A stretch of DNA of 64,000 nt from Mesorhizobium sp. ES1-1. Its GTDB lineage: Bacteria; Pseudomonadota; Alphaproteobacteria; Rhizobiales; Rhizobiaceae. Below the pieces are notes generated by a model that did no database searches, was not told the origin of the DNA, and worked only from the letters and a program-made list of their open reading frames with translations. Position 1 is the first letter of the stretch; every line of letters begins with the position of its first letter. This document shows, piece by piece, positions 54,082 through 63,927 of the stretch. Position numbers and translations under genes: made by a program. The DNA lies in the NCBI RefSeq assembly GCF_020164785.1, contig NZ_JAIUGX010000006.1, positions 266,597 through 330,596 on the forward strand. Direction: 5' to 3'.

Positions 54082-54142
54082 TTCGTCATCCTAGGGCGAA
54101 GCAAGGCGAGCAGCGACGCAGCGCAGACCCTAGGATGACGAA
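54082..54142. repeat. 61-bp palindromic element, short relative of the 42830 element
   Basis: TTCGTCATCCTAGGG (54082-54096) and CCCTAGGATGACGAA (54128-54142) are perfect 15-bp arms around a 31-base loop containing GCAAGG...CAGCGACGCAG...CGCAGACC. The same order of words occurs in the arms of the 42830-43014 element. It lies between the small membrane gene and iolB. Confidence 0.85.
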
Positions 54143-54222
54143 GGTGGAGCGCGAGCAAGCTAATCTCCGGAGTTGTTCATCGGGGTGACCGCGCCCGAAA
54201 ATCGAAGCGTAGGGAGACACCA

Positions 54223-55035
54223 ATGTCGAAGCTGCTCGTCAAAGCCGACAAGACCTATGGCCGCGTTGCCCATGTGACACCGCGTAGTGCCGGCTGGACC
54301 TATGTCGGCTTTGACCTGCACCGGCTAAAGCCGGGCGAAGGCGTCTCGGGAAAGACCGACGATCGGGAAGTCTGCTTGGTGTTCGTGACCGGCAAGGGCA
54401 TTGCGACGGCCGGCGGCAAGGATCTCGGCCTGCTCGGCGAACGCGTGTCGCCCTTCGAGGGCAAGCCGTGGTCGATCTATGTGCCGCAAGGTTCAGACTG
54501 GTCGGTGACCGCGGATACGGAACTGGAGCTGGCGGTCTGCTCGGCACCGGGTCTCAGCGGCGGTCTGCCGGTTCGCGTCATCGCGCCGGAGGATCTCGGC
54601 CAAGAGGTGCGTGGCAAAGGGACAAACACGCGCTATGTCACCAACATCCTGCCGGAGAGTGACCCGGCCGATTCGCTGCTGGTGGTCGAGGTCATCACGC
54701 CCGGCGGCCACACATCGAGCTATCCCCCGCACAAGCATGACCAGGACAATGTGCCTGCCGAGTCGTACCTCGAGGAGACCTACTACCACCGTCTCAACCC
54801 ACCGCAGGGTTTTGCCTTCCAGCGCGTCTATACGGACGCCGGCAGCGATGGCGTCCGCGAACTGGACGAGGCCATGGCGATCGAGGATGGCGATGTCGTC
54901 CTGGTCCCGAAGGGTTATCACCCCTGCGCGGCCTGCCACGGCTATGATCTCTACTATCTCAATGTGATGGCCGGGCCGAAGCGGACCTGGAAATTTCACA
55001 ATGCGCCCGAGCACGCGTGGTTGATGAAGGCCTGA
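54223..55035 (+). CDS. iolB: 5-deoxy-glucuronate isomerase
   Basis: Cupin-fold isomerase of 270 aa converting 5-deoxy-glucuronate to 5-dehydro-2-deoxygluconate, the IolC substrate. GGHTSSYPPHKHDQDN carries metal-binding His residues, and ESYLEETYYHRLNPPQGFAFQRVY and VPKGYHPCAACHGYDLYYLNVMAG continue the second cupin. It completes iolC-D-E-B but is set apart from iolE by a small gene and a palindromic repeat. GGGAG stands 8 bases before the ATG. Confidence 0.95.
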   Translation: MSKLLVKADKTYGRVAHVTPRSAGWTYVGFDLHRLKPGEGVSGKTDDREVCLVFVTGKGIATAGGKDLGLLGERVSPFEGKPWSIYVPQGSDWSVTADTELELAVCSAPGLSGGLPVRVIAPEDLGQEVRGKGTNTRYVTNILPESDPADSLLVVEVITPGGHTSSYPPHKHDQDNVPAESYLEETYYHRLNPPQGFAFQRVYTDAGSDGVRELDEAMAIEDGDVVLVPKGYHPCAACHGYDLYYLNVMAGPKRTWKFHNAPEHAWLMKA

Positions 55036-55188
55036 GCAGGCGGTCCCCGAGAGGCATGAATGTTGGGCCAGTGGCGAAAAATCGCCGGCTAAGGACCTGA
55101 AGGGTCGATTTGCCCTCGAAAACCCGTCAAAGCTTCGTCAATCCGTCATGGAAATCACCTATGGCAACGAGACTGACGAGGACTCTCC

Positions 55189-55896
55189 ATGCGTTATGCC
55201 ATCTATTACACCCCCCAACCTGACGAAATGCTGGCGCGCATTGCTGCCAAGTGGTTGGGCCGCGACCCGTTCGGCGCCGCGACGAAGCCGGTCGAGGCCG
55301 TGTCGGACCTGTCGGCGGCCGAAGTCGCCTTCCACACCGCTTCTGCGCGGCGTTACGGCTTTCACGCGACCCTGAAAGCGCCCTTCCGCCTGGCGGCCAA
55401 CGAGACGGAAGGATCGCTGCGCGCCGCACTTGACGCTTTTGCCGGAGCAACGCCGGCGGTGGCGATCCCGCGCCTCGTTGTCAGCCAGATCGACGGATTC
55501 TTCGCGCTGGTGCCGCAGGAGCCAGTGCCTTCGCTCAATAGCTTCGCTGATGATGTCGTGCGCCATTTCGACCGCTTTCGCGCCCCGCTGACGGATGCCG
55601 AAATCGAGCGGCGCAGCCCCGATTCCCTGAAGCCGGCGGAGTTCCGTAATCTCTGCCAGTGGGGCTATCCCTATGTCTTCGAGGCCTTTCGCTTTCACAT
55701 GACGCTTTCCGGGCGCGCGGGACCCCAGGAGAGCCCTCGTCTGCGCGCGGCAATCCAGGGCCTGTTCGCAGACGTCCTGCAACAGCCGGTGCTTGTCGAT
55801 GGGCTGACGCTGTTTGTCGAGGCGGAACCCGGCGCACCGTTCATGGTGCTTTCCCATCACGCTCTCGGTCGCCGCACCGCCAGAAGAACCGCCTGA
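55189..55896 (+). CDS. DUF1045 protein of phosphonate operons (2H phosphoesterase-like)
   Basis: Protein of 235 aa. Two His-x-Thr motifs, YGFHATLKAPF and FRFHMTLSGRAG, are those of 2H phosphoesterases, which cut cyclic phosphate esters. The DUF1045 family occurs in C-P lyase operons beside phnM and phnN, as here, and may open a cyclic ribose phosphate intermediate. It starts the trio; 42 bp to phnM. The 153 bp upstream after iolB have no recognised signal. Confidence 0.85.
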   Translation: MRYAIYYTPQPDEMLARIAAKWLGRDPFGAATKPVEAVSDLSAAEVAFHTASARRYGFHATLKAPFRLAANETEGSLRAALDAFAGATPAVAIPRLVVSQIDGFFALVPQEPVPSLNSFADDVVRHFDRFRAPLTDAEIERRSPDSLKPAEFRNLCQWGYPYVFEAFRFHMTLSGRAGPQESPRLRAAIQGLFADVLQQPVLVDGLTLFVEAEPGAPFMVLSHHALGRRTARRTA

Positions 55897-55938
55897 CGCA
55901 TCTGCGATATCCACACCGCAAACCAAGGACTGCCCGAA

Positions 55939-57078
55939 ATGATTGCCGAGACCGTTCTGACCAATGCCCGCATCGTGCTTGAGGACGAGATCGTCGAAGG
56001 TTCGCTGGTGCTGCGTGACGGCCTCATCGCCGGCATCGACGCGGGTGCTGCCAGGGCTGGCGAGGACATGGGCGGCGACTATGTCATCCCCGGCCTTGTG
56101 GAACTCCATACCGACCATCTCGAGGGTCACTACGCGCCACGGCCCAAGGTGCGCTGGAATCCGATCGCGGCGGTGCTTGCCCATGACGCGCAGGTGGCCA
56201 CGGCCGGCATCACCACCGTGCTCGACGCGCTGCGTGTCGGCATGGACGAGGATGCCGACCTGAATTTGCACGATATCCGCAAGCTGGCCGATGCGATCGA
56301 GGACAGCGTAAAGCAGGATCGGCTGCGCGCCGACCATTTCATCCATTTGCGCTGCGAAGTATCGGCCCCGGACTGCCTCAACGCATTCGCCAGTTTCGAC
56401 GGCGACGAGCGGGTCAGGCTGGCATCGCTGATGGACCACGCACCCGGGCAGCGGCAGTTCGTCAATCTCGAGACCTATGCTTCTTATTATCAGCGCAAGC
56501 TCAAGCTGACCGATCGTGACTTCAAGCTTTTCTGCGACAAGCGGATGGCCGAGTCGGCGCTCAATTCGGCCCCGAACCGCGCGGCGATCGCGGCGGCCTG
56601 CCATGAGCGCGGCATCGTGCTGGCAAGCCACGACGATGCAACGATCGGCCATGTCGACGAGGCGATCGAGCAAGGTGTGCGTGTGGCCGAGTTTCCGACC
56701 ACGAAAGAAGCGGCCAGGGCCTCGAAAGCGGCAGGGCTCGGCGTGCTGATGGGGGCCCCCAATGTCATGCGCGGCGCTTCGCATTCGGGCAATGTGTCTG
56801 CCCGCACTCTGGCGAGCGACGGCTTGCTCGACATCCTCTCGTCCGACTACATCCCGTTCAGCCTGATCCAGTCGACATTCTTCCTCGGCGACGTTGTCGA
56901 GGGCATCAGCCTGCCCCAGGCTGTCGCCATGGTGTCGAAGAACCCGGCGGAAGCGGTTGGCCTGAGCGACCGCGGCGTCATCGAGCAGGGCCGGCGCGCC
57001 GATCTGGTGCGGGTGCGCGTGGACGATCATGTTCCTGTCGTGCGGACCGTCTGGCGGCAGGGGCGCAGGGTCGCGTGA
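55939..57078 (+). CDS. phnM: PhnM, alpha-D-ribose 1-methylphosphonate 5-triphosphate diphosphatase
   Basis: Amidohydrolase-fold enzyme of 379 aa that removes diphosphate from the triphosphate intermediate of the C-P lyase pathway. GLVELHTDHLEGHYAPRPKVRWNP has the metal-binding HxxH region; SHDDATIGHVDEA and GVLMGAPNVMRGASHSGNVS are characteristic of PhnM. Overlaps phnN (TGATG). None of phnG-phnL is in the window. Confidence 0.94.
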   Translation: MIAETVLTNARIVLEDEIVEGSLVLRDGLIAGIDAGAARAGEDMGGDYVIPGLVELHTDHLEGHYAPRPKVRWNPIAAVLAHDAQVATAGITTVLDALRVGMDEDADLNLHDIRKLADAIEDSVKQDRLRADHFIHLRCEVSAPDCLNAFASFDGDERVRLASLMDHAPGQRQFVNLETYASYYQRKLKLTDRDFKLFCDKRMAESALNSAPNRAAIAAACHERGIVLASHDDATIGHVDEAIEQGVRVAEFPTTKEAARASKAAGLGVLMGAPNVMRGASHSGNVSARTLASDGLLDILSSDYIPFSLIQSTFFLGDVVEGISLPQAVAMVSKNPAEAVGLSDRGVIEQGRRADLVRVRVDDHVPVVRTVWRQGRRVA

Positions 57079-57704
57079 TGGCCTCGGCATCGATCGAGCG
57101 GGAAATGTCGGCCGCGACGTTCCCGATCCGCGACGGCGTCTTCGTCGCCGTGGTCGGGCCGAGCGGCGCCGGCAAGGACACCGTGATCGCCTACGCTCGC
57201 TCCCGCTTCGGCGGGGAGGCTCGCCTTGATTTCGTGCGCCGCATCATCACAAGGCCGAGCGATGCCGCGAGCGAGGACCATGACACGCTGGCAGACGCCG
57301 CGTTTGTCGAGGCCGAGGCCGGCGGCGCCTTCGCCATTTCCTGGGAGGCGCATGGCCTGCGCTATGGCATTCCGGCCGATGTCGACCGGTCCGTTTCCAG
57401 CGGCCGCGTCGCCATCGCCAATGTGTCGCGCGCGATCATCCCGGTGCTGCGCGACCGTTACGCCAATCTGGCCATCGTCGAGATCACGGCTTCGCCAGAG
57501 GTGCTGGCCGAACGGCTGGCGATGCGTGGTCGCGAATCTCGCGGCGAGGTGCTGGCGCGTCTGGCGCGCGGCGCCAATGTCACCTTGTCGGGACCGGGTG
57601 TTACCTCGATCGACAATAGCGGCCCGCGGGAGGTGGCCGGCGAGCGCTTCGCCCAAATCCTGCGCAAGGCCATGGCCTTCTCGGACATTTCAGGGCTGAT
57701 CTGA
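57078..57704 (+). CDS. phnN: PhnN, ribose 1,5-bisphosphate phosphokinase
   Basis: Guanylate-kinase-like enzyme of 208 aa; makes PRPP from ribose 1,5-bisphosphate, the last step of phosphonate carbon recovery. P-loop VVGPSGAGKDTVI near residue 28, then RRIITRPSD and ISWEAHGLRYGIP. ATG 57078 overlaps the phnM stop. The 97 bp behind it end at the convergent permease gene. Confidence 0.93.
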   Translation: MASASIEREMSAATFPIRDGVFVAVVGPSGAGKDTVIAYARSRFGGEARLDFVRRIITRPSDAASEDHDTLADAAFVEAEAGGAFAISWEAHGLRYGIPADVDRSVSSGRVAIANVSRAIIPVLRDRYANLAIVEITASPEVLAERLAMRGRESRGEVLARLARGANVTLSGPGVTSIDNSGPREVAGERFAQILRKAMAFSDISGLI

Positions 57705-57800
57705 GCTTCCCAGATCACCAGACTTTGCAGGCTGACAACAGCGCCATAGTCGTACAGTCGCCTAGCGATTGAGCTGCCTTGCAGCCCGCAACTCTCGCGC

Positions 57801-58796
57801 CTATTCGGCCGCAGCGCCCGCGACGCTTTTTCGGGTCGCGTCGGCCATCAGCCGCCGGGCGCGGAAGACGCCCCATTGCTGGTCGACCAGCACGCCGATG
57901 AGGATGACGCCGCCCATCACCGCGAAGTTGAGCGAGGACGGGATGCCGAGCAGGTTGACGAGGTTCTGCAATTCCTGCAGCAGGACGGTGCCCAGCACGA
58001 CGCCGACCAGCGAGCCTTCGCCGCCGCGCAGCGAAAACCCGCCGAGCACGGCGGCGGCGATGGCGTAAAGCTCATAGAACTGGCCGTGGCTGGCAGGCGA
58101 GATCGAGCGCGTGTACATGGCGAAATAGATGGCCGATAGCGCGGTCAGCACTCCGCAGATGACATAGGCCGCGATGACGACGCGGCCGGTGCGAATGCCG
58201 GAATATTTCGCCGCCTCCTCGTTCTTGCCTATGGCGTAGAGATAGCGACCAAACACCGAACGGTGCAGCACGACCCACATGATGATGGCGATGACGATCA
58301 GCGCGATGAAGCTGTTGGGCACGCCCCAGGATCTGCCGGCCGTCAGGAATTCGAGTTCGGGAAAATTCTGGCCGAAGGCGAAGCCCGCGGTGCCGTCGGC
58401 GGTATAAAAGCGAGCGACGCCGCGATAGATCAGCAGGCCGCAGAGGGTGACGACGAAGGGCTGCAGCTTGAGCCGCGTGATCAGCCAGCCATGTGCCAGG
58501 CCGATGACAGCCCCGAGCATCAGGATGATGACGAAGGCGACCGGCCAGCCCATTCCGCGCGTGGCGATGAAGTCGATGAACAGCGTTCCAAGCAAGGCCA
58601 CCAGCGATCCGACCGACAGTTCGATGCCGCCTGTGATGATGACGAAGGCCTGGCCGATCGACAGGATGCCGAACAGGCCGATCAGGTTCGAGGTGTTGGC
58701 AAGGTTGATCGGCAGCAGGAAGCGCGGATTGATGATGGCGACGATGGCGCCGACCACCAGGATCAGGATCAGCAGGCCGAGATCTTTCTTGCTCAT
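57801..58796 (-). CDS. Ribose-type ABC transporter permease (second importer)
   Basis: RbsC-family inner-membrane permease of 331 aa with about eight to ten hydrophobic segments. IITGGIELSVGSLVALLG and VLGGFSLRGGEGSLVGVVLGTVLL are the coupling motifs. Last gene of the minus-strand importer, 69 bp after the ATPase. Substrate unknown, a sugar or sugar alcohol by family. Confidence 0.9.
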   Translation of the reverse strand: MSKKDLGLLILILVVGAIVAIINPRFLLPINLANTSNLIGLFGILSIGQAFVIITGGIELSVGSLVALLGTLFIDFIATRGMGWPVAFVIILMLGAVIGLAHGWLITRLKLQPFVVTLCGLLIYRGVARFYTADGTAGFAFGQNFPELEFLTAGRSWGVPNSFIALIVIAIIMWVVLHRSVFGRYLYAIGKNEEAAKYSGIRTGRVVIAAYVICGVLTALSAIYFAMYTRSISPASHGQFYELYAIAAAVLGGFSLRGGEGSLVGVVLGTVLLQELQNLVNLLGIPSSLNFAVMGGVILIGVLVDQQWGVFRARRLMADATRKSVAGAAAE

Positions 58797-58865
58797 CGTC
58801 TTCTCCCAAACGCCTGCCCCAGCAGGTTCTGCAAATCGTTCGCCGGCGTGCGCGACATGACAAAG

Positions 58866-60404
<1,539 letters not shown>

Positions 60405-60443
60405 GATGCCTGACAGCGATTGGCGGGCGGCCTTTCGGCAGAC

Positions 60444-60467
60444 TGACGGTCCTTATAAGGTCCGTCA
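60444..60467. repeat. 24-bp palindrome between binding protein and ATPase genes
   Basis: TGACGG and CCGTCA flank the self-complementary CCTTATAAGG with one mismatched base on each side. On the minus strand it lies between the hairpin behind the binding-protein gene and the ATPase start, so it may be an RNA structure or an operator. Confidence 0.6.
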
Positions 60468-60476
60468 ATGCGAGAC

Positions 60477-60505
60477 GCCGGCCCCGAGGCGAACCCCGGG
60501 CCGGC
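60477..60505 (-). other. Intercistronic hairpin behind the second binding-protein gene
   Basis: GCCGGCCC (60477-60484) pairs with GGGCCGGC (60498-60505), an 8-bp GC-only stem with a 13-base loop, 15 bases after the stop codon of the binding-protein gene and without a U-tract. Confidence 0.65.
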
Positions 60506-60519
60506 GCAGTTGTATTCGC

Positions 60520-61482
60520 TCAGTTTCCAGACATCGCCTTCAGGTTGGCCGCGTATGCGTCGACGTCATCCTTGCCGACGATCTTGGTCGGGATGATGAT
60601 CAGCGCGTTGGCCGGGATGCCCGACTTGTCGCCCTTGAGATAGGCGGCCATCAGCTTCATGCCCTGATAAGCCCATTCGAAGGGCTGCTGCACGACGGTG
60701 GCTGCGATGGTGCCCTCCTTGACGCCGCCCAGCGTGATCGGATCGTCATCGAAGCCGACAACCGTGATCGCGCCGAGCTTGCCGGCATCGCGCAGCGCTT
60801 CATAGATGCGCGGCGTGTTGTAGGAATAGAAGCCGACCATGCAGGTCACGTCGGGGCTGGCGACCAGCGCGTCCTCGACGTTCTTCTTGGCGCGCGCCTG
60901 GTCGATGTCATCGCCGCGCACGTCCTCGAGCGTGATCTTGGTACCGGCAAGGCCGTCCTTGAAGCCCTGGATGCGCTCCTTGGCATTGTCGGCGCCGAGG
61001 AGCCCGACGAAGCCGAGGCACTTGCCGCCGTTGGGCATCGCCTTCTTGGCGATATCGGCGGCCTGCTTGCCGGCGTCGACATTGGACGAGCCGATATAGG
61101 CGACGCGCTTGGTCTGCGGGGCATCGCTGTCTGTGGTGAACAGAGCCGTCTGCGAGGCGATCTTGTTCAGGCCCTCGGTCGAGGTCTTGGGATCGACAGC
61201 CGAGACCATGATGCCCTTGACGCCGGCCGTCACCAGATCGTCCATCAGCCGTTGCTGGATGGCGACCGAGGACTGCTCGGGATATTTGAGCTCGAGATTG
61301 TAGTCCGGCAGCTCGGCCTGCGCCTTCTTGACGCCGGCTTCGGCGGCCTTCCAGAAATCGGAAGCGCCGTTGACGACGAAGGCCAGCGTCGGCTTGTCGT
61401 CGGCGCGCGCGATTGCCGTTGCCGACAGACCGAGCAGCATTGCCGCTGCAGCAACCGACGCATTTCTAATGACAGATTTCAT
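60520..61482 (-). CDS. Ribose-type ABC transporter, periplasmic binding protein (second importer)
   Basis: Exported binding protein of 320 aa; ATG 61482 chosen with GGGAGG 6 bases upstream. Signal peptide KSVIRNASVAAAAMLLGLSATAIARA (about 2-27, region only). Mature part begins PTLAFVVNGASDFWKAAEAGVKKAQAELP, a cluster-B sugar binder (region 31-59), with VSAVDPKTSTEGLNKIA and YNTPRIYEALRDAG loops. First gene of the importer, divergent from a LacI regulator. Ligand unknown. Confidence 0.88.
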   Translation of the reverse strand: MKSVIRNASVAAAAMLLGLSATAIARADDKPTLAFVVNGASDFWKAAEAGVKKAQAELPDYNLELKYPEQSSVAIQQRLMDDLVTAGVKGIMVSAVDPKTSTEGLNKIASQTALFTTDSDAPQTKRVAYIGSSNVDAGKQAADIAKKAMPNGGKCLGFVGLLGADNAKERIQGFKDGLAGTKITLEDVRGDDIDQARAKKNVEDALVASPDVTCMVGFYSYNTPRIYEALRDAGKLGAITVVGFDDDPITLGGVKEGTIAATVVQQPFEWAYQGMKLMAAYLKGDKSGIPANALIIIPTKIVGKDDVDAYAANLKAMSGN

Positions 61483-61993
61483 GTTGAACCTCCCGTTTGG
61501 CATTTTCGCCCGTTTGATGACTTCGTCTGTTCACATTTCGCTTGAGCATAAGTCCGGCGATGTGGCTTCGACCTCCTCCCCGGAAGCTCCCGTCACGATC
61601 TCAACCTTACAGACTCATGTGGCGCTCGTAAATAATCGGATTTGTCTGACATTTGATTTTTACGACCATCCTCTCAGGCCTGCGATTTGACGTTATAGGG
61701 CTTCCGGATGGTAGTAAATAGTTATTAGTTTTCCTTGTTCTGGAGGAGCATGATAGGCTGACGGGCGAGCGTCCTCGACATCGGCAGCCCTATCGGTCCA
61801 AAGCAAAAGCTGAGAGAATTGTACGGGATTTGCGGCAGCGCCCGCAGTTTGCGCCAATGCGCGCCGCCGAAGTCGGCATGGACCGTTGCTGATAATTATT
61901 ATCAACTCCGGCGTATTATAAATGAACGGTCGCGAGTGGGGTTGCGACGAGAGAGGCCGCTGTCTAGACATCGGGGGGGGGATGGGAAGCGAC
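61483..61993. promoter_or_regulatory. Divergent regulatory region of the second importer
   Basis: A 511-bp region with no convincing gene and two AT-rich patches (61620-61735 and 61885-61925). TGATAAT-T-ATTATCA (61890-61904) is a perfect 7-bp inverted repeat about 90 bases before the LacI start and a candidate operator. A run of nine G lies at 61973-61981 just before the regulator. Confidence 0.5.
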
Positions 61994-63097
61994 ATGAGCG
62001 ATACGGCGGATCCGCGCGATCCCGGGACATTGAGGCACCGCAGGGCGACGGGTAAGACCGCCAAGGGCAAGGTCACCATGACCGATATCGCGCGCGCGGC
62101 CGGCTGCTCGCAGGCGACGGTGTCGTTCGTGCTCAACAACACGCCGGGCATCCGGCTGTCGCGGCAGACGCGTGACCGGGTGATCGAGGCCGCGCGCGAT
62201 CTCGGCTACACCGCGCCGGCCTTCGCCGCGCTGCACAAGCCCGCTCCCGCTTTCGACGGACTGGACGGGGTGATCGGTTTTGCCGTCGACCAGCTTGCGA
62301 CCAGCCCGGAGGCGGTCGTTGCCATCGAGGGCGCGCGACAGGCCTCGTGGAATGCCGGCAATGTGCTTCTGGTGGCGCAGACCCTGGGCGATGCCGCCAT
62401 GGAGCCGCGCGCCATCGCGGCGCTGACCAGGCGTGGCATTTCGGCCCTGATCTACATGACCATCTTCACCCGCGAGATCACCGCCCCCGACTATCTCTAC
62501 GGCCTCGGCATCCCGGTGATCCTGCTCAACTGCTACACGGCTGACTATGCCTTCCCCTCCGTGGTGCCCAGCGAGATCGCCGGCGGCCAGAACTCCACCC
62601 GCCATCTGATCAGCCGCGGCCACCGGCGCATCGCCACCATCACCGGAGAGCCGTGGATGCAAGCCGCGCAGGACCGGCTGAAAGGCTACCGCCGCGCGCT
62701 CGCCACCGCCGACATCCCGTTCGATCCCGAACTTGTCGTGGAGGGGGACTGGTCGGCCAGCGCGGGCTACGCGGCGACGGTCAAGCTCCTGGCGCTGAAG
62801 GACAGGCCGACCGCCATTTTCTGCCAGAACGACCGCACCGCGATCGGCTGCTACGAGGCGCTCAAGGAAGCCGGCCTGCACATTCCGCAAGACATTTCCG
62901 TGGTCGGTTATGACGACGAGGAAATCGCACGGCATCTGTTCCCGCCGCTGACCACTTCGATCCTGCCGCATATGGCGATGGGGCAATGGGCGATCGAACA
63001 GTTCGAAGTGGCAACGCACGGACGGGGACGGTATCCCATTACCAAGCTCGAGTGCCCGCTGGTGGAACGCGAGAGTGTGCGCAAGGTGGCTGGCTGA
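61994..63097 (+). CDS. LacI/GalR-family regulator of the second importer
   Basis: Regulator of 367 aa from ATG 61994; ATG 61982 is close and in frame, and the open frame reaches further upstream. A basic N-terminal tail (RHRRATGKTAKGK) precedes the HTH VTMTDIARAAGCSQATVSFVLNNTPG. The sensor domain ends with TAIFCQNDRTAIGCYEALKEAGLHIPQDISVVGYDD, region only, the classic LacI-family pattern. It is divergent from the importer and probably represses it. Confidence 0.9.
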   Translation: MSDTADPRDPGTLRHRRATGKTAKGKVTMTDIARAAGCSQATVSFVLNNTPGIRLSRQTRDRVIEAARDLGYTAPAFAALHKPAPAFDGLDGVIGFAVDQLATSPEAVVAIEGARQASWNAGNVLLVAQTLGDAAMEPRAIAALTRRGISALIYMTIFTREITAPDYLYGLGIPVILLNCYTADYAFPSVVPSEIAGGQNSTRHLISRGHRRIATITGEPWMQAAQDRLKGYRRALATADIPFDPELVVEGDWSASAGYAATVKLLALKDRPTAIFCQNDRTAIGCYEALKEAGLHIPQDISVVGYDDEEIARHLFPPLTTSILPHMAMGQWAIEQFEVATHGRGRYPITKLECPLVERESVRKVAG

Positions 63098-63225
63098 CCG
63101 TCGGTCGCTGGCCAGCACGTCCTGCCCGAAGCCGTGGACTGGGGGAATGGCGAGATGGAATATTCCATTGACCGTCGCACTGCCCGCAGGTGACAAAGCA
63201 GCCGGTTTTTTGAAAGGTTCGCGAC

Positions 63226-63927
63226 ATGGCACTGCACGGCCCGCGCCCCACATGGCTGACCTTCGACTGCTACGGGACACTGATCCAGTGGGACGAAGGA
63301 TTGATGGCGGCGATGGAGACGATCCTGGCGCGCAAGGGCCGCAAGATCGAGGCGGAGGATTTCATTCCGGTCTACGATCGGCACGAACACCATCTCGAGC
63401 ACTCGAGGCCGCACCTCTCCTTCGCCGAAGTCACGGCAAAGGCGCTGCAACTCGCGATGCATGATTTTTCGCTGGACGCCGATGCCGACGACGCAGAGTT
63501 GCTGACGTCATCGATCGGTCGGATGCCGCCCTTTCCAGAGGTGGTGCCGACGCTGCGCAGGCTCAAGGATGACGGTTTCAAGCTGGCGATCATTTCGAAT
63601 ACCGACGACGCGATCATTTCAGGCAATGTCGCGCAGCTTGGCGGTTGCATCGACCGCGTCATCACCGCTCAACAGGCGCAGGCCTACAAGCCGTCGCGGC
63701 AGATTTTCGAACATGCCTGGCAGACACTGGGCGTGACGAGGGACGAACTGGTGCATATTTGCGCCAGCCCGCATCTGGACCTGACCGCAGCCCGCGACCT
63801 TGACTTCCGCGCTGTGTGGGTCGATCGCGGCACAGGTCGCAAAGCGCCGGCGGGATACAAGCCCGATGCCGTAGCGCACGGTCTGGACGACGTTCCAGGC
63901 TTTTTCGAAGCGGCTGGTTGGATTTAG
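63226..63927 (+). CDS. HAD-superfamily hydrolase, haloacid dehalogenase type II-like
   Basis: HAD hydrolase of 233 aa. Nucleophile motif TFDCYGTLIQWD near residue 13 with Asp, motif II LAIISNTDD, motif III Lys in AQAYKPSRQIF and the motif IV acidic pair region ICASPHLDLTAARDLDF. It resembles 2-haloacid dehalogenases, but many such proteins are phosphatases. It lies 128 bp after the LacI regulator and may belong to the same regulon. The remaining 73 bases of the window hold nothing recognised. Confidence 0.82.
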   Translation: MALHGPRPTWLTFDCYGTLIQWDEGLMAAMETILARKGRKIEAEDFIPVYDRHEHHLEHSRPHLSFAEVTAKALQLAMHDFSLDADADDAELLTSSIGRMPPFPEVVPTLRRLKDDGFKLAIISNTDDAIISGNVAQLGGCIDRVITAQQAQAYKPSRQIFEHAWQTLGVTRDELVHICASPHLDLTAARDLDFRAVWVDRGTGRKAPAGYKPDAVAHGLDDVPGFFEAAGWI

